Shown here: positions 7,646 through 14,168 of the stretch, piece after piece
Position numbering within the stretch: position 1 is the stretch's first letter
Layout of the letters: every line of letters begins with the position of its first letter
DNA from: Christensenella sp. UBA4379
GTDB taxonomy: Bacteria > Bacillota > Clostridia > Christensenellales > Aristaeellaceae
Assembly: GCA_002391225.1 (NCBI GenBank)
Contig: DGRV01000078.1
Coordinates: 14,156 to 55,117 of the forward strand
DNA length: 40,962 nucleotides
Reading direction: 5' to 3'
The notes under the pieces: generated by a model
Seen by the model: only the letters and a program-made list of their open reading frames with translations
Databases searched by the model: none
What the model was told of the DNA's origin: nothing
Made by a program: the position numbers and the translations under genes

Positions 7646-7855
7646 CAGGGGGACACCCCCTGATTCAAATCCGCAGCGGCGGCATGTACGCCGCGAGGAG
7701 TATTTTTGCGGAGCAGAATGTGCCTTGGGTGGTGAAGCCTTCCTCCACTTCTGCGGAGCAAAAATACATTCCTTGCGGATTTGCCGCCCGGGAGGACCGC
7801 AGGTCCGAGAGGCAAATCCGAGGGGGTGTTCGCGAGGGGGACGCGTCCCCCTCGC
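7646..7855 (-). repeat. Multi-hairpin intergenic element, copy B
   Basis: Minus-oriented like the flanking genes and beginning 7 nt after the stop codon (7863-7865) of the upstream permease. On the minus strand it reads: a perfect palindromic hairpin (GCGAGGGGGACG and its complement, 7832-7855); stem CGGATTTGCC/GGCAAATCCG (7811-7820 with 7776-7785); CAAGGAATG; stem TATTTTTGC/GCAAAAATA (7758-7766 with 7701-7709); the conserved 20-mer (7667-7686); and a final CAGGGGG/CCCCCTG hairpin (7646-7662). The inner stem-loop is longer than in copy A. GGGGGATAAATCCCCC at 7856-7871 overlaps the permease stop codon. Confidence 0.85.
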
Positions 7856-7862
7856 GGGGGAT

Positions 7863-8654
7863 TTATCCCCCTTGTAAAACCAGCCTCTTTTGATTCCGCT
7901 TCCACAGCCAGCACCCCGCCGCGATCAGCGCCGCCGTCCATCCCGCCTGCAGCAGGAGGACCTGGGGCGCCTGGCCCAGGGCATATTCGCCGGTGTACAG
8001 GCGGATCGGGGCGTCCAGCAGCTGGGCGTAGGGCAGCAGGGTGATCATCCGCTGCCAGCTGTCCGGGAACAGGGTGAGGGGCAACAAATTGCCGGACAGG
8101 ATGGTCATCAGCAGGTTCAGCATCGCCTGGATCCCCCGTGGGTCCAGCGTCCGCATGGTGAAGGCCATGGTGATGTTCTCCATCGCGCACACGCAGGAAA
8201 GGCCCAGGACCAATGCGGCGGCCGCGGCAAGGAGGGCCGGCAGGGAAGCAGGCGCGCCCATCCCCCAGCCGCCGGGCAGCAGGGCGGCGAAAATGATCAT
8301 CGGCACAGCCCGCAGCAGGCTCCCCATCAGCTTCTGCGCCATGATCCGGGCGTAGTAAAAGCCGTACAGCGGCAGCGGGCGGCACAGGTCGTAGGCGATG
8401 CCCCCGGTGCGGATCTTGTCCATCAGGTCCCCGTCCGAGGAAAGCAGCATCCGGAAAAAGGCCTGCTGCAGCCACACATAGGTGATCACATGGGCCAGGG
8501 GCCGGACCTGGGGCTTGCCAAAGTAGAGGGCGCGGTACAGGGCCGACAGGATCAGCCCGAAGAAGATCTGGCAGACGATCCCGCCCAGGGCCGCCCCGCG
8601 GTACTGGGTCTCCAGCCGCAGCCGCAGCCGGAACACGGAAAGACAGGCCCTCAT
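7863..8654 (-). CDS. ABC-2 type permease (COG4587-like)
   Basis: A 263-residue polytopic membrane protein (about six segments), the second permease of the exporter encoded with the ATPase at 8651-9616. It has DLMDKIRTGGIAYDLCRP near residue 80, the usual cytoplasmic motif of the family, followed by hydrophobic blocks (LLAAAAALVLGLSCVCAM; MLNLLMTILSGNLLPLTLF). Its ATG overlaps the ATPase stop codon (ATGA), so the two are translationally coupled. The last codons and stop lie in a G/C-run palindrome bordering repeat copy B, so the C-terminus (LVLQGG) may have been altered when the repeat arrived. Confidence 0.85.
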   Translation of the reverse strand: MRACLSVFRLRLRLETQYRGAALGGIVCQIFFGLILSALYRALYFGKPQVRPLAHVITYVWLQQAFFRMLLSSDGDLMDKIRTGGIAYDLCRPLPLYGFYYARIMAQKLMGSLLRAVPMIIFAALLPGGWGMGAPASLPALLAAAAALVLGLSCVCAMENITMAFTMRTLDPRGIQAMLNLLMTILSGNLLPLTLFPDSWQRMITLLPYAQLLDAPIRLYTGEYALGQAPQVLLLQAGWTAALIAAGCWLWKRNQKRLVLQGG

Positions 8655-9616
8655 AAATCCATCTCCCGGTACATGTCGGCGATCAGATGATCGATGTTCT
8701 GGGACTGCACGGTCATCTCCCGGATGGGGCCGGCCTGCTGCAGCGCCGAAAGGAGGTCCGCCGTCGGGTAGCTTTCCGGCCGGTAGGTCAGGCGGAAGCC
8801 GTCCCCGTTTTTCTCCATCACGACGGACGGGGGCACCGCCGGAACGCAGCCCTCCCGGCCGTAGCGGATGTCGACGGTCCTCGTCCGGTCATAGCGGCGC
8901 AGAAGGTCCTGTAGCTCCCCGTCGTACAGCTTGCTGCCGTGGCCCAGCACCATGACCCGGGAGCACAGTGCGGAAATGTCCTCCATGTCGTGGGTGGTCA
9001 GGAGGATGGTGGTGCGGTGTTCCCGGTTTTCCCAGCGAAGGAAGTCCCGCAGGGCCAGCTTGCTGACAGCGTCCAGTCCGATGGTCGGCTCGTCCAAAAA
9101 GAGGATTTCCGGCCGGTGCAGCAGGGACCCGCACAATTCGGCCCGCATCCGCTGGCCCAGGCTCAGCTGGCGAAGGGGCGTCCTCAGGATATCTTTCAGG
9201 GAAAGGGCCTCCGTCAGCTCCGACAGCCGGGCCTGATAAGCCTCTTCCGGCACGCGGTAGATGTCGCGGAGCAGGCTGAAGCTGTCCAGGATCGGGACGT
9301 CCCACCACAGCTGCATCCTTTGACCGAAGACCACGCCGATGCGGCGGACATAGGTTTTCCGCTCCCGCCACGGGACCTGGCCGCCCACCACGGCCTCCCC
9401 GCCGTCCGGCGTCATAATGCCGGAAAGGATCTTGACCGTGGTGGATTTGCCGGCCCCGTTCGGACCGATGTAGCCGATCAGCTCCCCCTGCCCGATGTCG
9501 AAGGATACGCCCCGAAGGGCCTGTACCTCCTCCTTTTCCCGCAGCAGGCTTCCCTTTTCCCGCTTTTTGCGGACGGTAAAGCGCTTGCTCAGATTTTGGA
9601 CGTGAATGTAGCTCAT
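8651..9616 (-). CDS. ABC exporter ATP-binding protein (COG4586/NatA-like)
   Basis: A 321-residue ATPase driving the two-permease exporter downstream. Start ATG 9616 (MSYIHVQNLSKRF) overlaps the upstream methyltransferase stop codon as ATGA; the longer open frame upstream has no binding site. Motifs: Walker A IGPNGAGKST (around residue 55), Q-loop VVFGQRMQLWWD, signature LSLGQRMRAEL, Walker B ILFLDEPTIGLD, switch His in LTTHDMED. The QRMQLWWD Q-loop region and the roughly 80-residue C-terminal extension fit the COG4586 family. Drug or lipid export is possible, but no substrate is known. Confidence 0.92.
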   Translation of the reverse strand: MSYIHVQNLSKRFTVRKKREKGSLLREKEEVQALRGVSFDIGQGELIGYIGPNGAGKSTTVKILSGIMTPDGGEAVVGGQVPWRERKTYVRRIGVVFGQRMQLWWDVPILDSFSLLRDIYRVPEEAYQARLSELTEALSLKDILRTPLRQLSLGQRMRAELCGSLLHRPEILFLDEPTIGLDAVSKLALRDFLRWENREHRTTILLTTHDMEDISALCSRVMVLGHGSKLYDGELQDLLRRYDRTRTVDIRYGREGCVPAVPPSVVMEKNGDGFRLTYRPESYPTADLLSALQQAGPIREMTVQSQNIDHLIADMYREMDL

Positions 9617-10455
9617 GCCTCTGTCTCCGTGAAACCCTTGTCCCCGTCCCGGGTCCGCAGCGCCCAGAAGGCGACGGCCGCGCAGGCCGCCACGTTCAGC
9701 GAGTCGATCCCCCGGGCCATGGGGATTTTGACGACGTCGTCGCACCGGCGGACGGTGTCCTCCCGAAGGCCGGAATCCTCCGTGCCCAGATACAGGGCCA
9801 GCTTTTCCCGCGCCACCAGCGAGGGATCCTCCAGGGACAGGGAGCTGTCCCGCAGGGCCAGCCCCACCGTGTGGAAGCCGGCCTCCTTCAGTTCCGGAAA
9901 GCCGCGGTTTTCATCCGTCCGCGCCCAGGGCACGAAAAAGGCGGCGCCCATACAGACCCGCACGGAACGGCGGTGCCAGACGTCGCAGCAGTCCGGCGTC
10001 AGCAGGACCGCGTCCGCCCCCAGGGCGGCGGCAGAGCGGAAGATCGCCCCGACGTTGGACGGCTCGTTGATGCCCTCCAGCACGGCGACACGGCGCGCCC
10101 CCCGGATCGCCTCCCGGACGGTCTTTTCCTCCGGCCTGCGGAACGCCCCCAGCACCCAGCTGCGCTGCAGCTTAAAGCCCGTCAGGGCGGAAAGCACTTG
10201 GTCCTCCGCCGTAAATACCGGGATGTCCCCGCACCGGGCGATCAGATCCGCCCCTTCGGCGGCGATCATCTTTTGCCGCATCAGCAGGGCGGTCGGCTGG
10301 AGCCCCTGGTCCAGCGCCGTCCGGGTGACCCGGGGACCCTCCGTGATCAACAGCCCCTTTTCCGGCTCCTGCCGGCTGCGCAGCTGGGCGTCCGTGAGGC
10401 TGAAAAACATATCCGCCGGGGGAAAGGGGAGGGCGGGAATCTGAATGATCGGCAT
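9613..10455 (-). CDS. TrmH/SpoU-family RNA 2'-O-methyltransferase
   Basis: A 280-residue SPOUT enzyme that adds a 2'-O-methyl group to rRNA or tRNA. An N-terminal L30e-like substrate-binding part (SRQEPEKGLLITEGPRV) is followed by the catalytic knot: INEPSNVGAIFRSAAALGAD (motif 1), LGTEDSGL (motif 2) and IPMARGIDSLNVAACAAV (motif 3). Resembles RlmB/TsnR-type proteins, but the target nucleotide cannot be named. It starts 1 nt after the pgmB-like stop codon, with CTGGAGGAA as binding site inside that gene's end, and its own stop overlaps the ABC ATPase start. Confidence 0.93.
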   Translation of the reverse strand: MPIIQIPALPFPPADMFFSLTDAQLRSRQEPEKGLLITEGPRVTRTALDQGLQPTALLMRQKMIAAEGADLIARCGDIPVFTAEDQVLSALTGFKLQRSWVLGAFRRPEEKTVREAIRGARRVAVLEGINEPSNVGAIFRSAAALGADAVLLTPDCCDVWHRRSVRVCMGAAFFVPWARTDENRGFPELKEAGFHTVGLALRDSSLSLEDPSLVAREKLALYLGTEDSGLREDTVRRCDDVVKIPMARGIDSLNVAACAAVAFWALRTRDGDKGFTETEA

Positions 10456-10456
10456 G

Positions 10457-11107
10457 TCATTCCTCCAGAGAAACGGCCTTCAGCAGGTCTGAAAAACAGC
10501 TCAGGCGGTGGCGGCAGCGGGCGTCCGCGCTGGCGGGGCCGATCCCCGCGGCGGAAAACCCGCCCCTGAGGGCAGCCTCCACCCCGGCCTCGGCGTCCTC
10601 CACCACCAGGCAGTCCGTCGGGGCGAGGCCCAGCTTTTCAGCGGCGGCTAAAAAAATGTCCGGCGCGGGCTTGCAGGCCTGCACCTCCGTCCCGTCCACC
10701 CAGGCGTCCATGAAGGCGCTTAGGCGGAGCTTCTCCATCACCAGCCGGGCGTTCCGGCTGGAAGAGCCCAGGGCCAGGCGCAGGCCCAGCGACCGGAGGG
10801 CGGAAAGGGTTTCCGGCACCCCCGGCACAGCGTCCCCCGGGGTCAGCCTGTCCGCCAGGGCCAGGAACCGGTCGTTCTTTTCCAGGATCAGCCGCTGCTT
10901 TTCCTCCGGTGAAAGGGTTTTGCCCCATTCGCCCAGCACCATGTCCATGCTCACGATCCGGCCCCGGCCCTGAATCCGGTCGTTCAGCTCCTCCGAAAAG
11001 GGAAGGCCGTACTTTTCCGTAAACTGCACCCAGGCCTGATAATGCAGCCGGTCCGTCCTGCACAGCACCCCGTCCATATCGAAAATAACGCCCTGATACC
11101 GCAGCAT
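10457..11107 (-). CDS. Beta-phosphoglucomutase-like HAD protein
   Basis: A 216-residue HAD enzyme. ATG 11107 has GGGAGG 7 nt upstream and puts motif I at residues 8-14 (FDMDGVLCRTD). Beta-PGM-like features are the RLHYQAW after motif I, the cap GRGRIVSMDMVL, LALGSSSRNA (motif II), CKPAPDIFLAAAEKLGL (motif III lysine) and VVEDAEAGVEAA (motif IV). Beta-PGM converts beta-glucose-1-phosphate to glucose-6-phosphate; the maltose-type GH13/ABC locus further along makes such a role plausible but does not prove it. First gene of the minus run, behind its own promoter. Confidence 0.8.
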   Translation of the reverse strand: MLRYQGVIFDMDGVLCRTDRLHYQAWVQFTEKYGLPFSEELNDRIQGRGRIVSMDMVLGEWGKTLSPEEKQRLILEKNDRFLALADRLTPGDAVPGVPETLSALRSLGLRLALGSSSRNARLVMEKLRLSAFMDAWVDGTEVQACKPAPDIFLAAAEKLGLAPTDCLVVEDAEAGVEAALRGGFSAAGIGPASADARCRHRLSCFSDLLKAVSLEE

Positions 11108-11156
11108 CGTCCGTCCTCCCAACGCCTTCAGGACGGCCGCCCGCCCCTTTCGTTTT

Positions 11157-11185
11157 ATTATACAAAAATCCGCCGCCTTTTGCAA
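11157..11185 (-). promoter_or_regulatory. Promoter of the pgmB-like/SpoU/ABC exporter operon
   Basis: On the minus strand, TTGCAA (11180-11185), 17-nt spacer, TATAAT (11157-11162), with a TG just before the -10 box. It lies about 50 nt before the start codon. Confidence 0.75.
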
Positions 11186-11204
11186 TCTGTCCGCGCCAAT
11201 CGCT

Positions 11205-11282
11205 TTATCGGCGAAAAAGTGTGTTTTCGATACACTTTTTCCGACAAAAAAATGTGTTCAGATTACACTTTTTCGCCGATAA
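11205..11282. promoter_or_regulatory. Nested inverted repeats ahead of the DUF4143 gene
   Basis: A perfect 18-bp outer inverted repeat (11205-11222 with 11265-11282; arm TTATCGGCGAAAAAGTGT). Inside it are four AAAAAGTGT-type half-sites in alternating orientation: 11214-11222 forward, 11232-11240 reverse, one near 11246-11255 forward (AAAAATGTGT), and 11265-11273 reverse. The right edge is 3 nt before the probable -35 box of the DUF4143 promoter, so it could bind a dimeric regulator, perhaps the gene's own product. A terminal inverted repeat of a mobile unit is the alternative. Confidence 0.7.
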
Positions 11283-11285
11283 GGC

Positions 11286-11314
11286 TTGCGCGGGCTATTT
11301 TTTCGGGATATAAT
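11286..11314 (+). promoter_or_regulatory. Probable promoter of the DUF4143 ATPase gene
   Basis: TATAAT at 11309-11314 with a weak -35 box TTGCGC at 11286-11291, 17-nt spacer. Directly follows the nested inverted repeats. Confidence 0.55.
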
Positions 11315-11348
11315 CAGTCTGAACCACTGTCAGGAAAGGCGGGAAAGT

Positions 11349-12638
11349 ATGGAACGCTTATTGATGAAGGAACTGCGGCGCTGGAAAGAAAGCCCTTACC
11401 GGAAGCCTTTGATTCTGTGGGGTGCCCGCCAGGTAGGCAAAACCTGGCTGATGCGCGCATTTGGAAGCGCCTGTTACAGCCAGACCGTGTATATATCTTT
11501 TTACAATAACCGGCGGATCGCCTCTCTGTTTGACGCGGATTATTCCGCGCACAGAATCATTGAAGCGCTGGAGATTGAGCTGCACGTTCAGATCGAACCG
11601 GAGAACACCCTGCTGATTTTTGACGAAGTGCAGAACGCTCCCCGGGTTGTGGAAGCGCTGAAATATTTTCAGGAAGAAGCGCCGGCTTATCACATCATCG
11701 CCGCCGGTTCTCTGCTTGGGGTCGCCCTTCACCAGGATATTTCCTTTCCCGTCGGCAAGGTCGATGAGCTGTGGCTTCACCCGCTCAGTTTTCAGGAATA
11801 CCTGCTGGCCCGGGGAGAAACGAAGCTCGCCGGATTCCTGGGAAACTGGCAGAATCCGGAAATCAACCTTTTCCAGGAGCGCTATATCCAGTTTCTCCGG
11901 GAATACATGATCGTGGGCGGCATGCCTGAGGTGGCAGACCGGTTTTGCCAGACGCAAAATTATGAGGACGCCCGGGCTTTGCAGCTGAGCATTCTCAGCC
12001 AGTATGAAGGTGACTTTGGAAAGCACGCCGCCGCTTCCCTCCTGCCCAGGATCCGGATGGCCTGGAACGCCATCCCCCTCCAGCTGGCCAAAGAAAATAA
12101 AAAGTTCTTCTTCGGTCAGATCAAACAGGGCGGCCGGATGAAGGATTTTGAGCTGGCCCTCCAGTGGCTGCGGGACGCCGGACTGATTCATCTAGTATAC
12201 AAGGTGGAAAAGCCCGCCATGCCTCTGAAAGCCTATGTCGATTTATCCGCCTTTAAGGTGTTTATGATTGATGTCGGTTTATTAGGCGCGCTCAGCGAGC
12301 TGGATATTGACAGCGTTCGTCTGGGAAACAACCTGTTTGTGGAATTCAAGGGCGCGTTGACAGAGCAATACGTACTCCAACAGCTGGTGGCCGCCACTCC
12401 ATATACCCCTTACTACTATTCCGGTGAAAAATCCACCTATGAAACAGATTTTCTGATTCAGAAAAACGGAGGCATCCTCCCGCTGGAAGTCAAGGCCGAA
12501 GTCAATCTGCGCTCCAAGAGCCTGAAAACCTATTTTGAAAAATACCAGCCCGCCTACGCCGTCCGCACATCGATGGCCGGAGCTGTTGATCAGGGCTGGG
12601 TTAGGAACATCCCGCTCTGGGCAATTCAATCCCTGTGA
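11349..12638 (+). CDS. AAA ATPase with C-terminal DUF4143 domain
   Basis: A 429-residue protein: N-terminal AAA_14 ATPase with Walker A WGARQVGKTW (residues about 25-34), Walker B LLIFDEVQNAPR and sensor-like IIAAGSLLG; then a C-terminal DUF4143 domain with a restriction-endonuclease-like end (YETDFLI...GILPLEVKAE), in which the D and E-V-K resemble a PD-(D/E)XK core. ATG 11349 lies after CAGGAAAGGCGGGAAAGT. This family is widespread and often multicopy in gut anaerobes; its role is not established. Base composition is visibly less GC-rich than the neighbours, and the gene sits alone between its own inverted-repeat promoter and a terminator, both signs of transfer. Confidence 0.9.
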   Translation: MERLLMKELRRWKESPYRKPLILWGARQVGKTWLMRAFGSACYSQTVYISFYNNRRIASLFDADYSAHRIIEALEIELHVQIEPENTLLIFDEVQNAPRVVEALKYFQEEAPAYHIIAAGSLLGVALHQDISFPVGKVDELWLHPLSFQEYLLARGETKLAGFLGNWQNPEINLFQERYIQFLREYMIVGGMPEVADRFCQTQNYEDARALQLSILSQYEGDFGKHAAASLLPRIRMAWNAIPLQLAKENKKFFFGQIKQGGRMKDFELALQWLRDAGLIHLVYKVEKPAMPLKAYVDLSAFKVFMIDVGLLGALSELDIDSVRLGNNLFVEFKGALTEQYVLQQLVAATPYTPYYYSGEKSTYETDFLIQKNGGILPLEVKAEVNLRSKSLKTYFEKYQPAYAVRTSMAGAVDQGWVRNIPLWAIQSL

Positions 12639-12655
12639 CCATGTACGGAAAAAGA

Positions 12656-12707
12656 AACCCCTCCGTTTTCAGCTTCCTACTGAAAGGCGGAGGGGTTGAT
12701 CTTTTTT
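12656..12707. terminator. Bidirectional terminator between the DUF4143 gene and rpsR
   Basis: Stem AACCCCTCCG (12656-12665) with CGGAGGGGTT (12688-12697), extended by TTTCAG/CTGAAA, then CTTTTTTAATT on the plus strand. The minus strand also leaves the stem into a T-rich stretch, so it can end both converging genes. Confidence 0.9.
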
Positions 12708-12709
12708 AA

Positions 12710-12973
12710 TTACTCTACCGTGTAGGGCAGCAGCGCGATGGCACGGGCGCGCTTGATGGCCTCGGACAGCTGGCGCTGATGCTTGGCGCAGTTGCCGGTC
12801 ACACGGCGGGGCAGGATTTTGCCGCGCTCGTTGATGTAGCGGTGCAGACGGCCGGCGTCCTTATAATCGATATATTCGATCTTGCTGACGCAGAAGTCGC
12901 ACACCTTGCGGCGCGGACGGCGGCGGGCGCCGCCATGCGGACGGGGTTTCCGTTCGCCGCGATCTTCAGACAT
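12710..12973 (-). CDS. rpsR: 30S ribosomal protein S18
   Basis: An 87-residue S18. ATG 12973 follows AAGGAGG at 8 nt; an ATG 18 bases further upstream overlaps that site and is not used. The core is typical (IDYKDAGRLHRYINERGKILPRR, then an RQLSEAIKRARAIALLPY end). It is a cysteine-containing form (CDFC plus NCAKH), suggesting a bound metal ion. Basic Arg/Pro-rich N-terminus. Last gene of rpsF-ssb-rpsR; S18 forms a dimer with S6 on the 30S platform. Confidence 0.97.
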   Translation of the reverse strand: MSEDRGERKPRPHGGARRRPRRKVCDFCVSKIEYIDYKDAGRLHRYINERGKILPRRVTGNCAKHQRQLSEAIKRARAIALLPYTVE

Positions 12974-12997
12974 ATGTACATCCTCCTTCATTCAGAA

Positions 12998-13426
12998 TCA
13001 GAAAGGCAGTTCCTCTTCATCGACCTGCACAAAGCTGCTGCCCTGGGGCACAGGGCCGGCGGGGGCATACCCGGCGGAGGGCATATCGGCGGGAGCGCCG
13101 CCTTCGCCCTTGGGGCTCAGGAATTCCACGTCGTCCGCGTTCACTTCCAGGGTCGCGCGGGTGGTTCCGTCGTTTCCCTGGTAGGTGGAAACGGAAACGG
13201 CACCGGTAACCGCGACCTTACGGCCCTTCGCCAGATACTTCTGGCAGTTCTCGCCCAGGGCGCGCCAGGCGGAGACGCGGAAGAAATCCGCTTCCGGCTG
13301 ACCGGCCGCCGTGCTCGACCGCCGGCGGTTGACCGCCACGGTAAAGGAGCACACGGAGATGCCGCTGGACGTGGTGCGCAGCTCGGGGTCTCTGGTGAGG
13401 TTGCCGACGATAAACAGCTTGTTCAT
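12998..13426 (-). CDS. ssb: Single-stranded DNA-binding protein
   Basis: A 142-residue SSB: N-terminal OB-fold (MNKLFIVGNLTRDPELRTT; FFRVSAWRALGENCQKYLAKG) and a disordered Gly/Pro tail ending in the acidic tip EEELPF, which recruits replication and repair partners. GGGGAGGG precedes the ATG. Flanked by rpsF and rpsR in the classic operon. It protects single-stranded DNA in replication, recombination and repair. Confidence 0.97.
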   Translation of the reverse strand: MNKLFIVGNLTRDPELRTTSSGISVCSFTVAVNRRRSSTAAGQPEADFFRVSAWRALGENCQKYLAKGRKVAVTGAVSVSTYQGNDGTTRATLEVNADDVEFLSPKGEGGAPADMPSAGYAPAGPVPQGSSFVQVDEEELPF

Positions 13427-13438
13427 GATGCCCTCCCC

Positions 13439-13837
13439 TTATTCGGCAGGCGTCGCGGCAGGCGCTTCTTCGGCGGGAGCCGCTTCAGCAGCGGGGGCCG
13501 CTTCGGCAGCGGGCGCGGTGCGCACGGGACGGGGCTTCACGTTGGAGCGCTTTTCCAGCACGCGGATGATCTGATAACGCAGGACAGCATCCATGTTGCC
13601 CAGGTTACGCTCGATCTCGCGGGGAACTTCGCTCTCGGCGTTGAAGTTCACCAGAACATACCAGCCTTCGTTCCTGTCTTCGATGGCATAGGCCAGACGG
13701 CGCTTGCCCCAATCGTCGACCTTGGTAACCTCACCGCTGTTCTGAGCGATCAGGTCCTGGACACGGGTGTGGACGACCTTGCGGGCCTCCTCATCGATGT
13801 CAGGCGTGATGATGTACACCAGTTCATACTTGTTCAT
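13439..13837 (-). CDS. rpsF: 30S ribosomal protein S6
   Basis: A 132-residue S6: core of about 95 residues (MNKYELVYIITPDIDEEA; VDDWGKRRLAYAI; ERNLGNMDAVLRYQIIRV) plus a 30-residue Ala/Glu/Pro tail (AAEAAPAAEAAPAEEAP), longer than in most bacteria. ATG 13837 is placed 8 nt after GAGGAGG; an in-frame GTG three codons upstream is less well placed. First gene of rpsF-ssb-rpsR, behind a clear promoter and a leader hairpin. Confidence 0.96.
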   Translation of the reverse strand: MNKYELVYIITPDIDEEARKVVHTRVQDLIAQNSGEVTKVDDWGKRRLAYAIEDRNEGWYVLVNFNAESEVPREIERNLGNMDAVLRYQIIRVLEKRSNVKPRPVRTAPAAEAAPAAEAAPAEEAPAATPAE

Positions 13838-13863
13838 GACTTTCACCTCCTCATGGACTTATG

Positions 13864-13886
13864 GCGCCGTCTCAGACGGACGGCGC
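13864..13886 (-). promoter_or_regulatory. Leader hairpin of rpsF-ssb-rpsR (possible S6:S18 site)
   Basis: A perfect 8-bp stem (GCGCCGTC, 13864-13871, with GACGGCGC, 13879-13886) in the rpsF 5'-UTR, about 20 nt downstream of the -10 box, carrying CCG trinucleotides. Many bacteria control this operon through an S6:S18-binding leader. Position fits, but I could not match the full consensus structure. Confidence 0.35.
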
Positions 13887-13905
13887 AAGGATGTGCCAAT
13901 TAGGT

Positions 13906-13934
13906 ATTATAGCGCATGTCCAAAGAAAAGGCAA
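13906..13934 (-). promoter_or_regulatory. Promoter of rpsF-ssb-rpsR
   Basis: On the minus strand TTGCCT (13929-13934), 17-nt spacer, TATAAT (13906-13911). Confidence 0.8.
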
Positions 13935-13997
13935 GCAGAATTTTTTGAAATTATGACGATTCTGTGACAAAATTTTTGAAAAATCCGGGCAAAACAG

Positions 13998-14026
13998 TTG
14001 CAAAACCGAAATATCCGGGTTATAAT
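13998..14026 (+). promoter_or_regulatory. Promoter of sepF
   Basis: TTGCAA (13998-14003), 17-nt spacer, TATAAT (14021-14026). It leaves a leader of roughly 135 nt with an 8-bp inverted repeat (CCCGCTGT, 14057-14064, with ACAGCGGG, 14129-14136) that could close a leader fold. Confidence 0.75.
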
Positions 14027-14168
14027 GCAAGGTGTGGTTTTGTCTGCTTACAGCGCCCCGCTGTATTGTTTTTATGGATGGCCATATCCGGCGATCCGCT
14101 GGCAGCCGCCTCTATATAGATCGGTTGAACAGCGGGAAAATCGTACAACACCCGCAGGAGGTTTCTCC

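Noticed and set aside
7599..7893. Small open frames across the multi-hairpin elements (for example 7599-7877 and 7684-7893)
   Set aside because: They arise from the repeat itself, change frame between copies and have no ribosome binding sites. They are not genes.
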